A DNA stretch of 64,000 nucleotides from Flagellimonas chongwuensis (GTDB lineage: Bacteria > Bacteroidota > Bacteroidia > Flavobacteriales > Flavobacteriaceae), in NCBI RefSeq assembly GCF_013376415.1, contig NZ_WYET01000004.1:186001-250000 (forward strand), in the 5' to 3' direction. Each line of letters starts with the position of its first letter. Within the stretch, counting starts at the first letter, position 1. The position numbers were made by a program, and so were the translations under genes. The notes beneath the pieces are model-generated. The model was not told where the DNA came from and searched no databases. It saw only the letters and a program-made list of their open reading frames with translations. This document shows, one piece after another, positions 27,061-36,280 of this stretch.

Positions 27061-29115
27061 ATGAAAAATACAGTCATCCTATTTTTGTTGGCACCCTTGT
27101 TTTTATTTGCCAACACACCGAAAACTCCTTCCAAGATCAAGGAAGTAACTGTTTACCTGAATGGAGCCCAGATTACCCGAACGGCCTCTTGTCTGCTCCA
27201 AGAAGGTTCTAACGAAGTAATATTTACTGGACTGTCCCACAAAATTGATGAAAGTAGCATTCAAATCTCAGGTTTGGGTTCCGTTTCCATTTTATCCATT
27301 GCCTACGATATCAATTATCTTGAAAAATCTGAAAGCAATCCAAAAATCAAAGAATGGAAAAACCGAATTGAGGCACTGGAGCAAGAAATCTCGTTGTTAA
27401 AGAACACCATTGCCGGTCTGGAAGAGGAAGAAAAGGTAATTACCTCCAATCGAATCGTTAACGGTGACAGCCAAGTATTGGATTTGGAGCGTATGAAACA
27501 AATTGGTGCCTACTACCGGGAAAGGATTACAGAAATCAAAAACGAAATATTCAAAACCAACCTGAATATCAATACATACAATCTTGAAATCAATGATTTG
27601 CGACAACAATTGGCCGAAGCCAATAACGGCAGTCAAACTCCTCAAGGAGAAATCACCATAACCTTTGATACGCCTATTACCACAACTTTGAACGCTACGC
27701 TATCCTACTTAGTACAAGATGCTGGATGGGTGCCCAATTACGACATTAAATCCTCTGGTACAAACGCTCCTATCTCTCTGGCATATAAAGGCAATGTATA
27801 TCAGAATACAGGTCAGGACTGGAAGAACGTCAAAATTTCCCTCTCTACGGGAAACCCTCAATATAACATCAGCAAACCTACTGTTGACGCACATTATTTG
27901 AACTTTGTAAGTGCTTATAACAAAAGAAAGGTTGCAACTACGGGTAAAAAGGGATATGCATTTAACCCCTACGTTAAAAAAGTTACAGGAACCATAACAG
28001 ACGAATCCGGTGCTCCCCTACCAGGGGTCAATATTGTAGTCCAGGGGACAACTATGGGAACTACTTCTGATTTTGATGGAAATTATACGTTGGAAGTGCC
28101 TTCTGGGAAAGAATTGACCTATTCCTACATTGGGATGCACATGCAAGAATTGCCCATTTACTCCTCCATTATGAACGTGCGTATGGAAGAAGATGCACAA
28201 AGATTGGAAGAAGTGGTTGTAACCGGATATGGCACGGCAGCAGTTGGTTCGGTTTCCCCTGAAAGAACCTTAAATGGTCGTGTAGCTGGCGTTTCCATCA
28301 GAGGTGCGTCATCCATTGACAGTACACCAGAACGCTTATACATTATTGATGGAGTTCCTATTGATAATTTTACCGAAGGTGATTTGGACGAGAACGAAAT
28401 CCAGGACATTGAAGTCTTAAAAGACACTAATGCCACCTCCATTTATGGAAACCGGAGTGCCAATGGCGTTGTTGTGATAACCACCAAGAAAAGTCAAATG
28501 CAGGAGGGAGCAACCAAAACAGAATTCGCCATAAAAAAGCCGTACACTATTTTGGCAAATGGGGATATAACCGCCATTGAGGTGAATACATTTAAAATGC
28601 CGGCCACTTATGAATACTTTGCCGCTCCCGTTCTAAATGACAATGTTTATCTAACCGCAAGTTTCAAGGATTGGGAACAACATCAACTTTTACCGGGAGA
28701 AGCCAACATCTACTTTGAGGGAACCTATGCCGGTAAAACGGTTATAGACCCATATACCACGAAAAAAGAAATGATTCTATCCTTGGGCATTGAGCACAAT
28801 ATTTCCGTAACAAGGCAACAGGATCGAAATTTTAAAAGTAAACCGTTTGTTGGCAGCAACCGAATAGTAGATCGTACATATGTTTTGGAAGTTAAAAACA
28901 ATAAAAACATCCCCATTAATCTGAAGCTGATGGACCGCATACCAAAATCCCAAAACAAGGAAATTAAAGTGGATGATGTAAGTCTCAACAATGCCGAATA
29001 CGACGAAAGCAAAGGCTTGTTAACGTGGAACATGACACTCGGGCCAAAATCCGTCCAGAAAGAAAACTTCTCTTTTCAAGTGAAATTCCCAAAAGGAAGA
29101 TATATCTCGCTCTAA
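27061..29115 (+). CDS. DUF4139/MuiA-like protein with inserted SusC-type carboxypeptidase-like and plug domains
   Basis: 684 aa. The signal peptide is MKNTVILFLLAPLFLFA. An N-terminal DUF4140 region (about 25-115: IKEVTVYLNGAQITRTASC) precedes a coiled coil (about 100-190). The DUF4139 region starts about 200 (LNATLSYLVQDAGWVPNYDI) and resumes at about 485 (EFAIKKPYTILANGDITAIE to the end). Between them (about 308-480) sits a carboxypeptidase-like regulatory domain (VTGTITDESGAPLPGVNIVV, TTSDFDGNYTLEVPSG), then a SusC-type plug (LEEVVVTGYGT, LYIIDGVPIDNF, IEVLKDTNATSIYGNRSANG). There is no outer-membrane barrel. The frame is continuous and both halves are intact, so this is a genuine domain insertion. 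Function unknown; envelope location is likely. Confidence 0.85.
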   Translation: MKNTVILFLLAPLFLFANTPKTPSKIKEVTVYLNGAQITRTASCLLQEGSNEVIFTGLSHKIDESSIQISGLGSVSILSIAYDINYLEKSESNPKIKEWKNRIEALEQEISLLKNTIAGLEEEEKVITSNRIVNGDSQVLDLERMKQIGAYYRERITEIKNEIFKTNLNINTYNLEINDLRQQLAEANNGSQTPQGEITITFDTPITTTLNATLSYLVQDAGWVPNYDIKSSGTNAPISLAYKGNVYQNTGQDWKNVKISLSTGNPQYNISKPTVDAHYLNFVSAYNKRKVATTGKKGYAFNPYVKKVTGTITDESGAPLPGVNIVVQGTTMGTTSDFDGNYTLEVPSGKELTYSYIGMHMQELPIYSSIMNVRMEEDAQRLEEVVVTGYGTAAVGSVSPERTLNGRVAGVSIRGASSIDSTPERLYIIDGVPIDNFTEGDLDENEIQDIEVLKDTNATSIYGNRSANGVVVITTKKSQMQEGATKTEFAIKKPYTILANGDITAIEVNTFKMPATYEYFAAPVLNDNVYLTASFKDWEQHQLLPGEANIYFEGTYAGKTVIDPYTTKKEMILSLGIEHNISVTRQQDRNFKSKPFVGSNRIVDRTYVLEVKNNKNIPINLKLMDRIPKSQNKEIKVDDVSLNNAEYDESKGLLTWNMTLGPKSVQKENFSFQVKFPKGRYISL

Positions 29116-29126
29116 AACAAAAAAAG

Positions 29127-29144
29127 ACCTCTTTAAAAAGAGGT
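29127..29144. terminator. Bidirectional terminator
   Basis: ACCTCTT (29127-29133) and AAGAGGT (29138-29144) pair around TAAA, with a T run to the right and an A run to the left. It separates two convergent genes (DUF4139 and the symporter). Confidence 0.88.
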
Positions 29145-29171
29145 TTTTTTATTTAGGATTCTTAAATCTAT

Positions 29172-30479
29172 CTATTGCTTCTTTTGATAATTATCGTCCC
29201 AATTCTTCACTTTGGGCTCACCCAATTTACCTACTGATTTTGCCACAACCATGGATACGGTTGCATCCCCGGAAACATTCACTACGGTACGGCACATATC
29301 CAGCGGTCGGTCCACTGCAAATATTAGGGCCAATCCCGCTTCTGGAATTCCCGCTTGTGCCAATACGATAACCAACATTACCATTCCAGCTCCCGGAACC
29401 GCAGCGCTGCCAATGGAGGCCAAGGTAGCCGTTACAATGATGCCAAGTTGCGCGGACAGACTAAGGTCCATACCAAATGCCTGCGCGATAAAAACTGCGG
29501 CCACAGCTTGGTACAAACTGGTGCCGTCCATATTAATGGTGGCTCCAATAGGCAACACAAAACTGGTTACCTCCTCTTCTACTCCCAAATGCTCCTCGAC
29601 CCTTTCCATGGTTACGGGCAAGGTCGCCGCACTGGAACTCGTAGAAAATGCCAATAATTGTGCAGGGGACATCCCTTTCATAAAAAAGGCCGGGCTTCTT
29701 TTTGTGAAAACCCAAGCGATCAAGAGGTAAACACATAACATTAACGCAAGACCAAGCAGTACACAGAAGGAATACCAAGCCAACGCCTTGAACAAGTCTA
29801 AACTTGGCGATTCCACTACAAGCGCAGCCAACAGGGCGAATACACCATATGGTGCGGCCAACATGATGATATCTATCAATTTAAGAATAACCTCATTAAA
29901 GCCATCGAAGAATTTCTTGACCGGTTCTGCGGTTTTTTCGGGAATCAAAATCAAACCTATTCCAAAGAAAATAGCAAAGAAGATGACTTGGAGCATATTG
30001 CCATTATCGCTCGCAGCCTTAAATATGTTGCTCGGCACCAAATCTTCCAAAGCCTGCAATGGACCAGCTTCCTTTTGTTTATCCGCGGCAGTTTTAATAT
30101 TATCGGCGTCTCCTTTGTAGTTTTCGACCAGTTCGTTTCGGGTATCTTCGGAAATGGAACTTCCTGGTTTGACCGTATTTACCACCAATAAACCTATGGT
30201 AACAGCAATAATAGTAGTCACGATGTAAATACCAATGGTCCTACCCCCCATTTGGGATAGCTTGGAAATATCCTTTAGATCTGAAACGCCTTTGATCAGT
30301 GAAGCCAAAATCAAGGGTACAGCAATCAATTTTAGGGAATTGATGAAAATATTTCCAAAAGGCTTGATCCAGTCGGAGACAATTTTGGGTCCCCATTCAA
30401 ATTGAACCATCAATAGCGCGAACAAAACACCTGCGGCCATTCCGATTAGGATTTGCCAGTGTAATTCCAGTTTCTTCAT
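29172..30479 (-). CDS. Dicarboxylate/amino acid:cation symporter (DAACS)
   Basis: 435 aa, typical length. Eight membrane helices and two re-entrant loops are visible, with the substrate and sodium motifs AFSTSSSAATLPVTMERVEE and LPIGATINMDGTSLYQAVAA (NMDGT), followed by DRPLDMCRTVVNVSGDATVS. It imports glutamate, aspartate or C4-dicarboxylates with Na+ or H+. A hydrophilic loop at about 115-150 (NELVENYKGDADNIKTAADK) is longer than in Escherichia coli GltP. Transcribed alone. Confidence 0.93.
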   Translation of the reverse strand: MKKLELHWQILIGMAAGVLFALLMVQFEWGPKIVSDWIKPFGNIFINSLKLIAVPLILASLIKGVSDLKDISKLSQMGGRTIGIYIVTTIIAVTIGLLVVNTVKPGSSISEDTRNELVENYKGDADNIKTAADKQKEAGPLQALEDLVPSNIFKAASDNGNMLQVIFFAIFFGIGLILIPEKTAEPVKKFFDGFNEVILKLIDIIMLAAPYGVFALLAALVVESPSLDLFKALAWYSFCVLLGLALMLCVYLLIAWVFTKRSPAFFMKGMSPAQLLAFSTSSSAATLPVTMERVEEHLGVEEEVTSFVLPIGATINMDGTSLYQAVAAVFIAQAFGMDLSLSAQLGIIVTATLASIGSAAVPGAGMVMLVIVLAQAGIPEAGLALIFAVDRPLDMCRTVVNVSGDATVSMVVAKSVGKLGEPKVKNWDDNYQKKQ

Positions 30480-30538
30480 AAAGAGTTAAGTTAGGGACGG
30501 AAAGATACTTTATTGAATGGAAACGTCCTAACCTCTAC

Positions 30539-31603
30539 CTAGATTTTGTTGGTCCGTGCCAACAGTGAATAGTCGGCCAAAACTAATGCAGCCATGGCCT
30601 CCACGATGGGAACTGCCCTCGGGACTACACATGGATCATGTCTTCCCTTCCCTTGTGTGGTCACTTTTTCACCTTCCTTATTGATAGTTTCATAGGACTG
30701 CAACACCGTGGCCACAGGTTTAAACGCAACACTGAAATAAATGTCCATACCGTTGCTGATACCGCCTTGGATACCTCCACTTCGGTTGGTTTTGGTGGTA
30801 CCGTCCGTATTGAAAGCATCGTTATGCTCGCTTCCCTTCATGGCCACCCCGGCAAAGCCGCTGCCGTACTCAAAACCTTTTACGGCGTTTATGGACAACA
30901 TCGCTTCACCTAATCGAGCATGCAACTTATCAAAAACTGGCTCACCAAGACCAATTGGTACATTCTGGATAACGCACGTGATAACGCCACCAATGGTATC
31001 ACCTTCCTTTTTAATGGATTTGATATAGTCTTCCATTTTCTGTGCCATCTCGGTATCTGGACAACGAACGGCATTGGATTCAATCTTGGAAAAATCCAAG
31101 TCTTGGTAGGGTTTGTCCAATTTCATTGCTCCGACCTGAGAAACAAAGGCATTTATTTTGATATCGCTCAAAAATTGTTTGGCAATGGCACCGGCCACTA
31201 CCCTACTGGCGGTTTCACGGGCCGAGCTTCTACCACCACCTCTATAATCACGAAAACCATATTTTATGTCATACACATAATCCGCATGCGAGGGTCGATA
31301 CGAATCTTTGATGTGCGAATAGTCCTTGGACTTTTGGTTGGTATTGTGGATGGCAAAACCTATCGGCGTACCAGTGGTCTTACCCTCGAATATTCCAGAG
31401 TAAATTTCAACAGTATCGGGCTCTTTTCTTTGTGTAACAATGGCAGATTGCCCAGGTTTTCTTCTGTTCAATTCTTCTTGAATCTTATCCAAATCCAACA
31501 CAATCCCGGCAGGGCATCCATCAATGACGCCCCCCAATGCTTTTCCGTGAGATTCACCAAATGTGGTGAGCTTAAAAAGTTGTCCAAAAGAATTTCCTGC
31601 CAT
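30539..31603 (-). CDS. aroC: Chorismate synthase
   Basis: 354 aa, full length. Signature stretches are [57 protein letters not shown] and [20 protein letters not shown]. It uses reduced FMN to turn EPSP into chorismate, the last step of the shikimate pathway to aromatic amino acids. A minus-strand promoter with both -33 and -7 elements lies just upstream. Confidence 0.98.
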   Translation of the reverse strand: MAGNSFGQLFKLTTFGESHGKALGGVIDGCPAGIVLDLDKIQEELNRRKPGQSAIVTQRKEPDTVEIYSGIFEGKTTGTPIGFAIHNTNQKSKDYSHIKDSYRPSHADYVYDIKYGFRDYRGGGRSSARETASRVVAGAIAKQFLSDIKINAFVSQVGAMKLDKPYQDLDFSKIESNAVRCPDTEMAQKMEDYIKSIKKEGDTIGGVITCVIQNVPIGLGEPVFDKLHARLGEAMLSINAVKGFEYGSGFAGVAMKGSEHNDAFNTDGTTKTNRSGGIQGGISNGMDIYFSVAFKPVATVLQSYETINKEGEKVTTQGKGRHDPCVVPRAVPIVEAMAALVLADYSLLARTNKI

Positions 31604-31627
31604 TCGGTATAAAAATTATATCGTCCT

Positions 31628-31657
31628 CAAAGGTAGATGTTACAAAGCTAATTCAAA
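31628..31657 (-). promoter_or_regulatory. aroC promoter (-33 TTTG, -7 TACCTTTG)
   Basis: Read on the minus strand: TTTG (31657-31654), an 18-base spacer, then TACCTTTG (31635-31628), a full match to the Bacteroidota housekeeping consensus. The aroC ATG is 25 bases downstream. Confidence 0.65.
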
Positions 31658-31797
31658 AACAGGGGTTTGACTTAATGTTATTGTAACATAATTCACTTTA
31701 AGGTGATATTATTTTAACAATATGCTCATGAATTAATGATTTGGATTTGATTTCTATTTTATTCCTACCGTTTTATTTTGTACTAAACCCTATACAA

Positions 31798-32718
31798 TTG
31801 AAAAAAAGGAAGATAGAATTGGCGGTTATCTCAGATGTTCACCTGGGAACCTATGGCTGTCATGCCGATGAACTCATAACATATCTAAATAGCATTCAGC
31901 CCAAGAAGCTGATTTTGAACGGGGACATCATTGACATTTGGCAGTTTAGCAAACGTTATTTCCCCCCTTCCCACCTCAAAGTCCTGAGAAAGATAATAGG
32001 TATGGCCTCGAAGGGCGTTGAAGTTTACTATATCACTGGAAATCATGATGAAATGCTCCGTAAGTTCAGTAATACTTCAATGGGTAATTTCAAGGTGATG
32101 GATAAACTCGTACTTAACCTGGATGGCAAAAAAGCATGGATTTTCCATGGTGATGTGTTCGATGTTTCCATACAAAATGCAAAATGGCTGGCCAAGTTGG
32201 GTGGTTATGGTTACGACCTTCTCATTTTGATCAACAGCTTCTTAAACTGGTCTTTGACCAAAATGGGCCGCGAAAAATATTCCTTGTCCAAAAAAATCAA
32301 AAACAGCGTTAAGGGCGCGGTTAAATACATTAACGATTTTGAAAAGACCGCTGCAGATCTTGCTATAGAAAATGAGTATGATTATGTGGTATGTGGCCAT
32401 ATCCATCAACCCAAAAAAGAAGTGTATGAGAACAAATATGGCAGCTGCACCTATCTGAATTCCGGAGATTGGGTGGAAAATTTAACCGCTCTTGAATACT
32501 CTTTTAAAAGATGGAAAATATATCACTACAACCATGACCGACTTTCGCCGTTTTTTATGGACGAGGATCTAAAGGAAATGGACATGAACGACCTTATCGC
32601 TTCCATAACCGACAAGGAAGTGAACATGTATGATGTAACGGAAGAACATCTTAGCCAGACCGAAGAAGAGAATATCGAGAACGACTTCTTAGACGATAAG
32701 GGCCTGTCTCAAGATTGA
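31798..32718 (+). CDS. LpxH-like UDP-2,3-diacylglucosamine diphosphatase / metallophosphoesterase
   Basis: 306 aa from TTG 31798. The frame is also open to a TTG at 31741, which would add 19 mostly hydrophobic residues; I prefer 31798 because the conserved part begins KKRKIELAVISDVHLGTYG right there. Metallophosphoesterase motifs are complete: SDVHLG, LNGDIID, YITGNHDEML, FHGDVFD and VCGHIHQPK. The LpxH-type enzyme hydrolyses UDP-diacylglucosamine in lipid A synthesis. The acidic tail (DEDLKEMDMNDLIASITDKE onward) is longer than usual. Its last 30 bases overlap the 3' end of the convergent FAD/Fe-S gene. Confidence 0.85.
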   Translation: MKKRKIELAVISDVHLGTYGCHADELITYLNSIQPKKLILNGDIIDIWQFSKRYFPPSHLKVLRKIIGMASKGVEVYYITGNHDEMLRKFSNTSMGNFKVMDKLVLNLDGKKAWIFHGDVFDVSIQNAKWLAKLGGYGYDLLILINSFLNWSLTKMGREKYSLSKKIKNSVKGAVKYINDFEKTAADLAIENEYDYVVCGHIHQPKKEVYENKYGSCTYLNSGDWVENLTALEYSFKRWKIYHYNHDRLSPFFMDEDLKEMDMNDLIASITDKEVNMYDVTEEHLSQTEEENIENDFLDDKGLSQD

Positions 32719-35604
32719 AACCGGGTGTTGCGCCTCCCTTTTCGTCCCATCCTTTATTTGATGCCTACAACTGGTTCCGTTTGCCGCAATTAACGTATCC
32801 TCTGAACTCTTCTTCACCGCAGGGAACAGTTTTAGCCCACCTACCTGCATACTAACCTCATAATGTTCTTTCTCATATCCGAACGAACCCGCCATACCAC
32901 AACAACCGGACGGTATAATGGTCACCGTATAGTTCTTGGGCAGATTTAAGATGTCAAAAGTTACTTTTTGATTGCTCAATGCCTTTTGATGACAATGCCC
33001 GTGTATTTTGATGGTCTTTTTCTCATCGGTAAAACTACTGGCAGAGATATGGCCTTTAATGATTTCACCAGCCAAAAACTCCTCTATCAAAAATGATTGT
33101 AAGGACAATTTTTGTAACTGTGCTTTATCATCGTGAAGACGCTGGTACTCATCCCTGAAAGATAAAATGGCCGATGGCTCCAGTCCAACAATAGGAGTTC
33201 CTGCACTTAAAACATCCTTTAGGTTCTCCATGTTCTTGGCCACCAATTTTTTGGCCTGTTTCAGAAAACCTTTGGATAGATAGGTCCTGCCACTTTCCCC
33301 ATAGAACAGTTCCACATCGTAACCGAGCTTGCACAAAAGTTCGATGGCATCTTTACCCACCTGAATGTCCAAATACCTGACGAATTCATCAATATAAAGA
33401 ACAACAGGTCGCTTGGAAACTTCCTTTTGCTTCGCAAGGTTATCCTTAAGATGCTCTTCAAAATTGAAACGTCCCACCTTCGGCAAACTACGCTCAGGAG
33501 CCACGCCTACGGCTTTTTTTAGCATTCCGCCCACGGCTTTGGACTCGTACATCCAATTGGTGATGCCGGCCACTTTACTGCCCACGGCATTTAATTGCGT
33601 GTTATGGGCGAACAATTTGCTTCGCAAAGTGTATCCGTTCGCCTCCTGATAATTATATAGGAATTCAGCCTTTAAAGCGGATACATCCACATTACTGGGA
33701 CATTCACTCGCACAGGCCTTACAGCTCAAACAAAGGTCGAATGCCGATTTTAGTTCTTGGTGGTCAAATCGATTGGTTTTATCGGAATTGGTCAAGAATT
33801 CGCGCAAGGCATTGGCTCGGGCACGAGTCGTGTCTTTCTCATCTTTGGTAGCTTGATAGCTCGGGCACATACCCCCGTTCATGTGATGGCTCTTTCTACA
33901 GTCCCCACTACCGTTACATTTTTCAGCAGCCTTTAAAATTCCTTCGCTATCGGAGAAATCCATAACAGTCTTCACTTCGGGTTCCTTCCTATCGATTTCA
34001 TAGCGAAGCGACTCATCCATAGGATAGGCTTCAACTATTTTTCCCGGATTTAGAATCAAGTTGGGGTCAAAAAAGGCTTTTACCCTTTTCAACAGCTCAT
34101 AATTCGCCTCTCCGATCATCAAAGGAATAAACTCGGCCCTAACGATACCATCACCATGTTCCCCGCTAAAACTGCCATTGTACTTCTTCGTCAGCTTGGC
34201 CACATCGGTGGTAATGCTGCGGAAAAGCACTACATCTTCCGATTTCTTAAGATTCAATATGGGCCTTAAATGAAGTTCACCTGCACCCGCGTGGGCATAA
34301 TACACCGCATCTTGGTTATATCCTTTCATGATCAAGGAAAACTCTGCGATAAAATCCTTTAAATCTTCCAAGGCCACGGCAGTATCCTCGATACAGGCAA
34401 CTGCTTTTTTATCTCCCACCATGTTTCCCAAAAGACCAAGACCGGCTTTTCTCAATTCAATAGCTTTGTTGATATCCTCACCATATAAAATTGGATTGGC
34501 ATAGCTTAATCCTGATGCTTCAATGGTTTTGAGGAGTGATTCAAGTTGCCTTTCCAAATCTCCCTCGGAATTCGCTTTCACTTCCAACATCAAAATTCCG
34601 GCAGGATCTCCCTCTACAAAAAATCGGTTTGCCAACTGTGCTCGGTTGTTTTTGGTACAATCCAAGATCACCTTGTCCATCATCTCGCACAAATGAAGGC
34701 TATGCTGCATTACGGGAGCCACGTCACTAAGACAATCTTCCAAGGTTTTATAGTGCGTGGCGACCATTGCCGCGAATGGTGGCGGCAAATCATCTAACTG
34801 CAGTGTTATTTCTGTGGTAAAAGCTAACGTGCCTTCACTTCCCGATAACAACCTGCATAAATTGAAATCTGTGTTATAATCGCCAAAAACCGTGTTGTCC
34901 AATAATTCATCAACGGCGTATCCTGTGTTTCGTCTATGTATGCTCGGTTTGGGGAACTCGGATTTAATGGTTTCCCTTGTGCCTGAATTGGAAAGTTCTT
35001 CGTAAAGTTTTCTGTAAATTGTTGCTTCCAAGGAGCTTCCCTGCTTCTTCCGTTCAAATTCTTCTTTTGAAATATCCGAGAAAAACGCATCGCTCCCATC
35101 GGACAGCACACATTGCATGGACAATACTTTATCCCGGGTGACACCATATTGTATGGATGTGGTTCCCGATGAATTGTTCCCGACCATTCCCCCTATCATA
35201 CATCTATTGGAAGTAGAGGTATTTGGCCCAAAAAAGAGACCAAATGGTTTTAAATACTGATTGAGCTCATCTCTGACCACCCCAGGTTGAACGGTAACCT
35301 GTCTTTTATCCTTATCCAAACTGACAATTTTGGTAAAATGGCGACTGACATCCACAACGATACCTTCACCGACACATTGTCCAGCCAAAGAAGTTCCCGC
35401 AGTACGAGGTATAAGACCTACCTTATTTTTGGTTGCAAAAGCAAGCAAAGTTTTAAGGTCATCAGTGTTTTTTGGATATGCAACGGCTATTGGCAACTTA
35501 CGATATACCGAAGCATCCGTAGCGTAGATTGCCTTACTCAAATCATCGAACAACAACTCACCTTTCAGATGTTCAGAAAGACCTTTTAACAAATTTTTAT
35601 TCAA
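32689..35604 (-). CDS. Fused FAD-linked oxidase / Fe-S oxidoreductase (GlcD-GlcF-type, D-lactate dehydrogenase-like)
   Basis: 971 aa. An FAD-binding PCMH domain (about 25-250) has LIPRTAGTSLAGQCVGEGIV and MVGNNSSGTTSIQYG; an FAD-oxidase C domain follows (about 260-530: YYAHAGAGELHLRPILNLKK, NGSFSGEHGDGIVRAEF). Two 4Fe-4S sets come next, one in CNGSGDCRKSHHMNGGMCP and one in CLSCKACASECPSNVD. The C-terminus has CCG-type segments HGHCHQKAL and IPSGCCGMAGSFGYEKEH. Such proteins oxidise D-lactate, glycolate or D-2-hydroxyglutarate and pass electrons to the respiratory chain; the exact substrate is uncertain. It overlaps the convergent LpxH-like gene by 30 bases. Confidence 0.9.
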   Translation of the reverse strand: MNKNLLKGLSEHLKGELLFDDLSKAIYATDASVYRKLPIAVAYPKNTDDLKTLLAFATKNKVGLIPRTAGTSLAGQCVGEGIVVDVSRHFTKIVSLDKDKRQVTVQPGVVRDELNQYLKPFGLFFGPNTSTSNRCMIGGMVGNNSSGTTSIQYGVTRDKVLSMQCVLSDGSDAFFSDISKEEFERKKQGSSLEATIYRKLYEELSNSGTRETIKSEFPKPSIHRRNTGYAVDELLDNTVFGDYNTDFNLCRLLSGSEGTLAFTTEITLQLDDLPPPFAAMVATHYKTLEDCLSDVAPVMQHSLHLCEMMDKVILDCTKNNRAQLANRFFVEGDPAGILMLEVKANSEGDLERQLESLLKTIEASGLSYANPILYGEDINKAIELRKAGLGLLGNMVGDKKAVACIEDTAVALEDLKDFIAEFSLIMKGYNQDAVYYAHAGAGELHLRPILNLKKSEDVVLFRSITTDVAKLTKKYNGSFSGEHGDGIVRAEFIPLMIGEANYELLKRVKAFFDPNLILNPGKIVEAYPMDESLRYEIDRKEPEVKTVMDFSDSEGILKAAEKCNGSGDCRKSHHMNGGMCPSYQATKDEKDTTRARANALREFLTNSDKTNRFDHQELKSAFDLCLSCKACASECPSNVDVSALKAEFLYNYQEANGYTLRSKLFAHNTQLNAVGSKVAGITNWMYESKAVGGMLKKAVGVAPERSLPKVGRFNFEEHLKDNLAKQKEVSKRPVVLYIDEFVRYLDIQVGKDAIELLCKLGYDVELFYGESGRTYLSKGFLKQAKKLVAKNMENLKDVLSAGTPIVGLEPSAILSFRDEYQRLHDDKAQLQKLSLQSFLIEEFLAGEIIKGHISASSFTDEKKTIKIHGHCHQKALSNQKVTFDILNLPKNYTVTIIPSGCCGMAGSFGYEKEHYEVSMQVGGLKLFPAVKKSSEDTLIAANGTSCRHQIKDGTKREAQHPVSILRQALIV

Positions 35605-35638
35605 TTTGGAATACTTTTTGGGAACTAAAACGGTTTTT

Positions 35639-35646
35639 CAAACGTA
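35639..35646 (-). promoter_or_regulatory. -7 promoter box for the FAD/Fe-S oxidase
   Basis: The minus strand reads TACGTTTG, an exact TAnnTTTG match, 35 bases before the ATG at 35604. Confidence 0.4.
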
Positions 35647-35693
35647 AATCTAACACAAAACTATCTCTAATTTTTAACTTAAAAGAGAAACTC

Positions 35694-36185
35694 ATGAAGA
35701 TTACCACATTATTTGCCGCTGTTATGTTATTTGCAACAGCTAGCGTAAGCGCTCAAAGTATTTCCGAACATGCCTTGGGGCTACGATTGGGAGACAGCGA
35801 TGGCTTTGGGGCCGAAATTTCGTACCAAAATGCCCTTGGAGCCAATAACAGGTTGGAAGTTGACCTAGGCTGGAGGGATAGCCGACACTTTGATGCTTTT
35901 AAACTTGCCGGACTTTACCAATGGGTATTTCCTTTAGACGGCAATTTTAACTGGTACGTTGGTGCCGGTGGTGGATTGGGAAGCGTTGACTTTGAAGATC
36001 CCATTTTTGACGATGATGAAGGACTATTCATTTTCGGGGCCGGTGATATTGGTATTGAATACAATTTCAATATCCCTTTACTGTTATCATTGGACTTTAG
36101 ACCGGAAGTCGGGCTTGTAGGCTATGATGGCTTCGATAATGATTTTGATTTTGACATTGCGCTAGGTATTAGATACCAATTCTAG
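35694..36185 (+). CDS. Small outer-membrane beta-barrel protein
   Basis: 163 aa from ATG 35694; the frame is open further back, but the signal peptide MKITTLFAAVMLFATASVSA begins here. The mature protein is alternating beta strands rich in Gly and aromatic residues (SEHALGLRLGDSDGFGAEIS, LAGLYQWVFPLDGNFNWYVG, SLDFRPEVGLVGYDGFDN) and ends in phenylalanine (IALGIRYQF), the usual signal for outer-membrane insertion. It is an OmpW/OmpX-like size, eight strands expected. Function unknown. A terminator follows. Confidence 0.82.
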   Translation: MKITTLFAAVMLFATASVSAQSISEHALGLRLGDSDGFGAEISYQNALGANNRLEVDLGWRDSRHFDAFKLAGLYQWVFPLDGNFNWYVGAGGGLGSVDFEDPIFDDDEGLFIFGAGDIGIEYNFNIPLLLSLDFRPEVGLVGYDGFDNDFDFDIALGIRYQF

Positions 36186-36201
36186 TAGAGCACATATATG
36201 T

Positions 36202-36235
36202 AAAAACCCTTGGCCAATAAAAGTCAAGGGTTTTT
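36202..36235 (+). terminator. Rho-independent terminator
   Basis: AAAAACCCTTG (36202-36212) pairs with CAAGGGTTTTT (36225-36235) and is followed by T residues; 17 bases past the barrel gene stop. Confidence 0.85.
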
Positions 36236-36280
36236 TTATGCCATAAACATTGAATACCTTAGCAACTTAAACATTCTGAA

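Noticed and set aside
32689-32718. Frameshift as the cause of the overlap between the LpxH-like and FAD/Fe-S genes
   Set aside because: Both proteins end naturally and the overlap is tail-to-tail on opposite strands, which is common in compact genomes.
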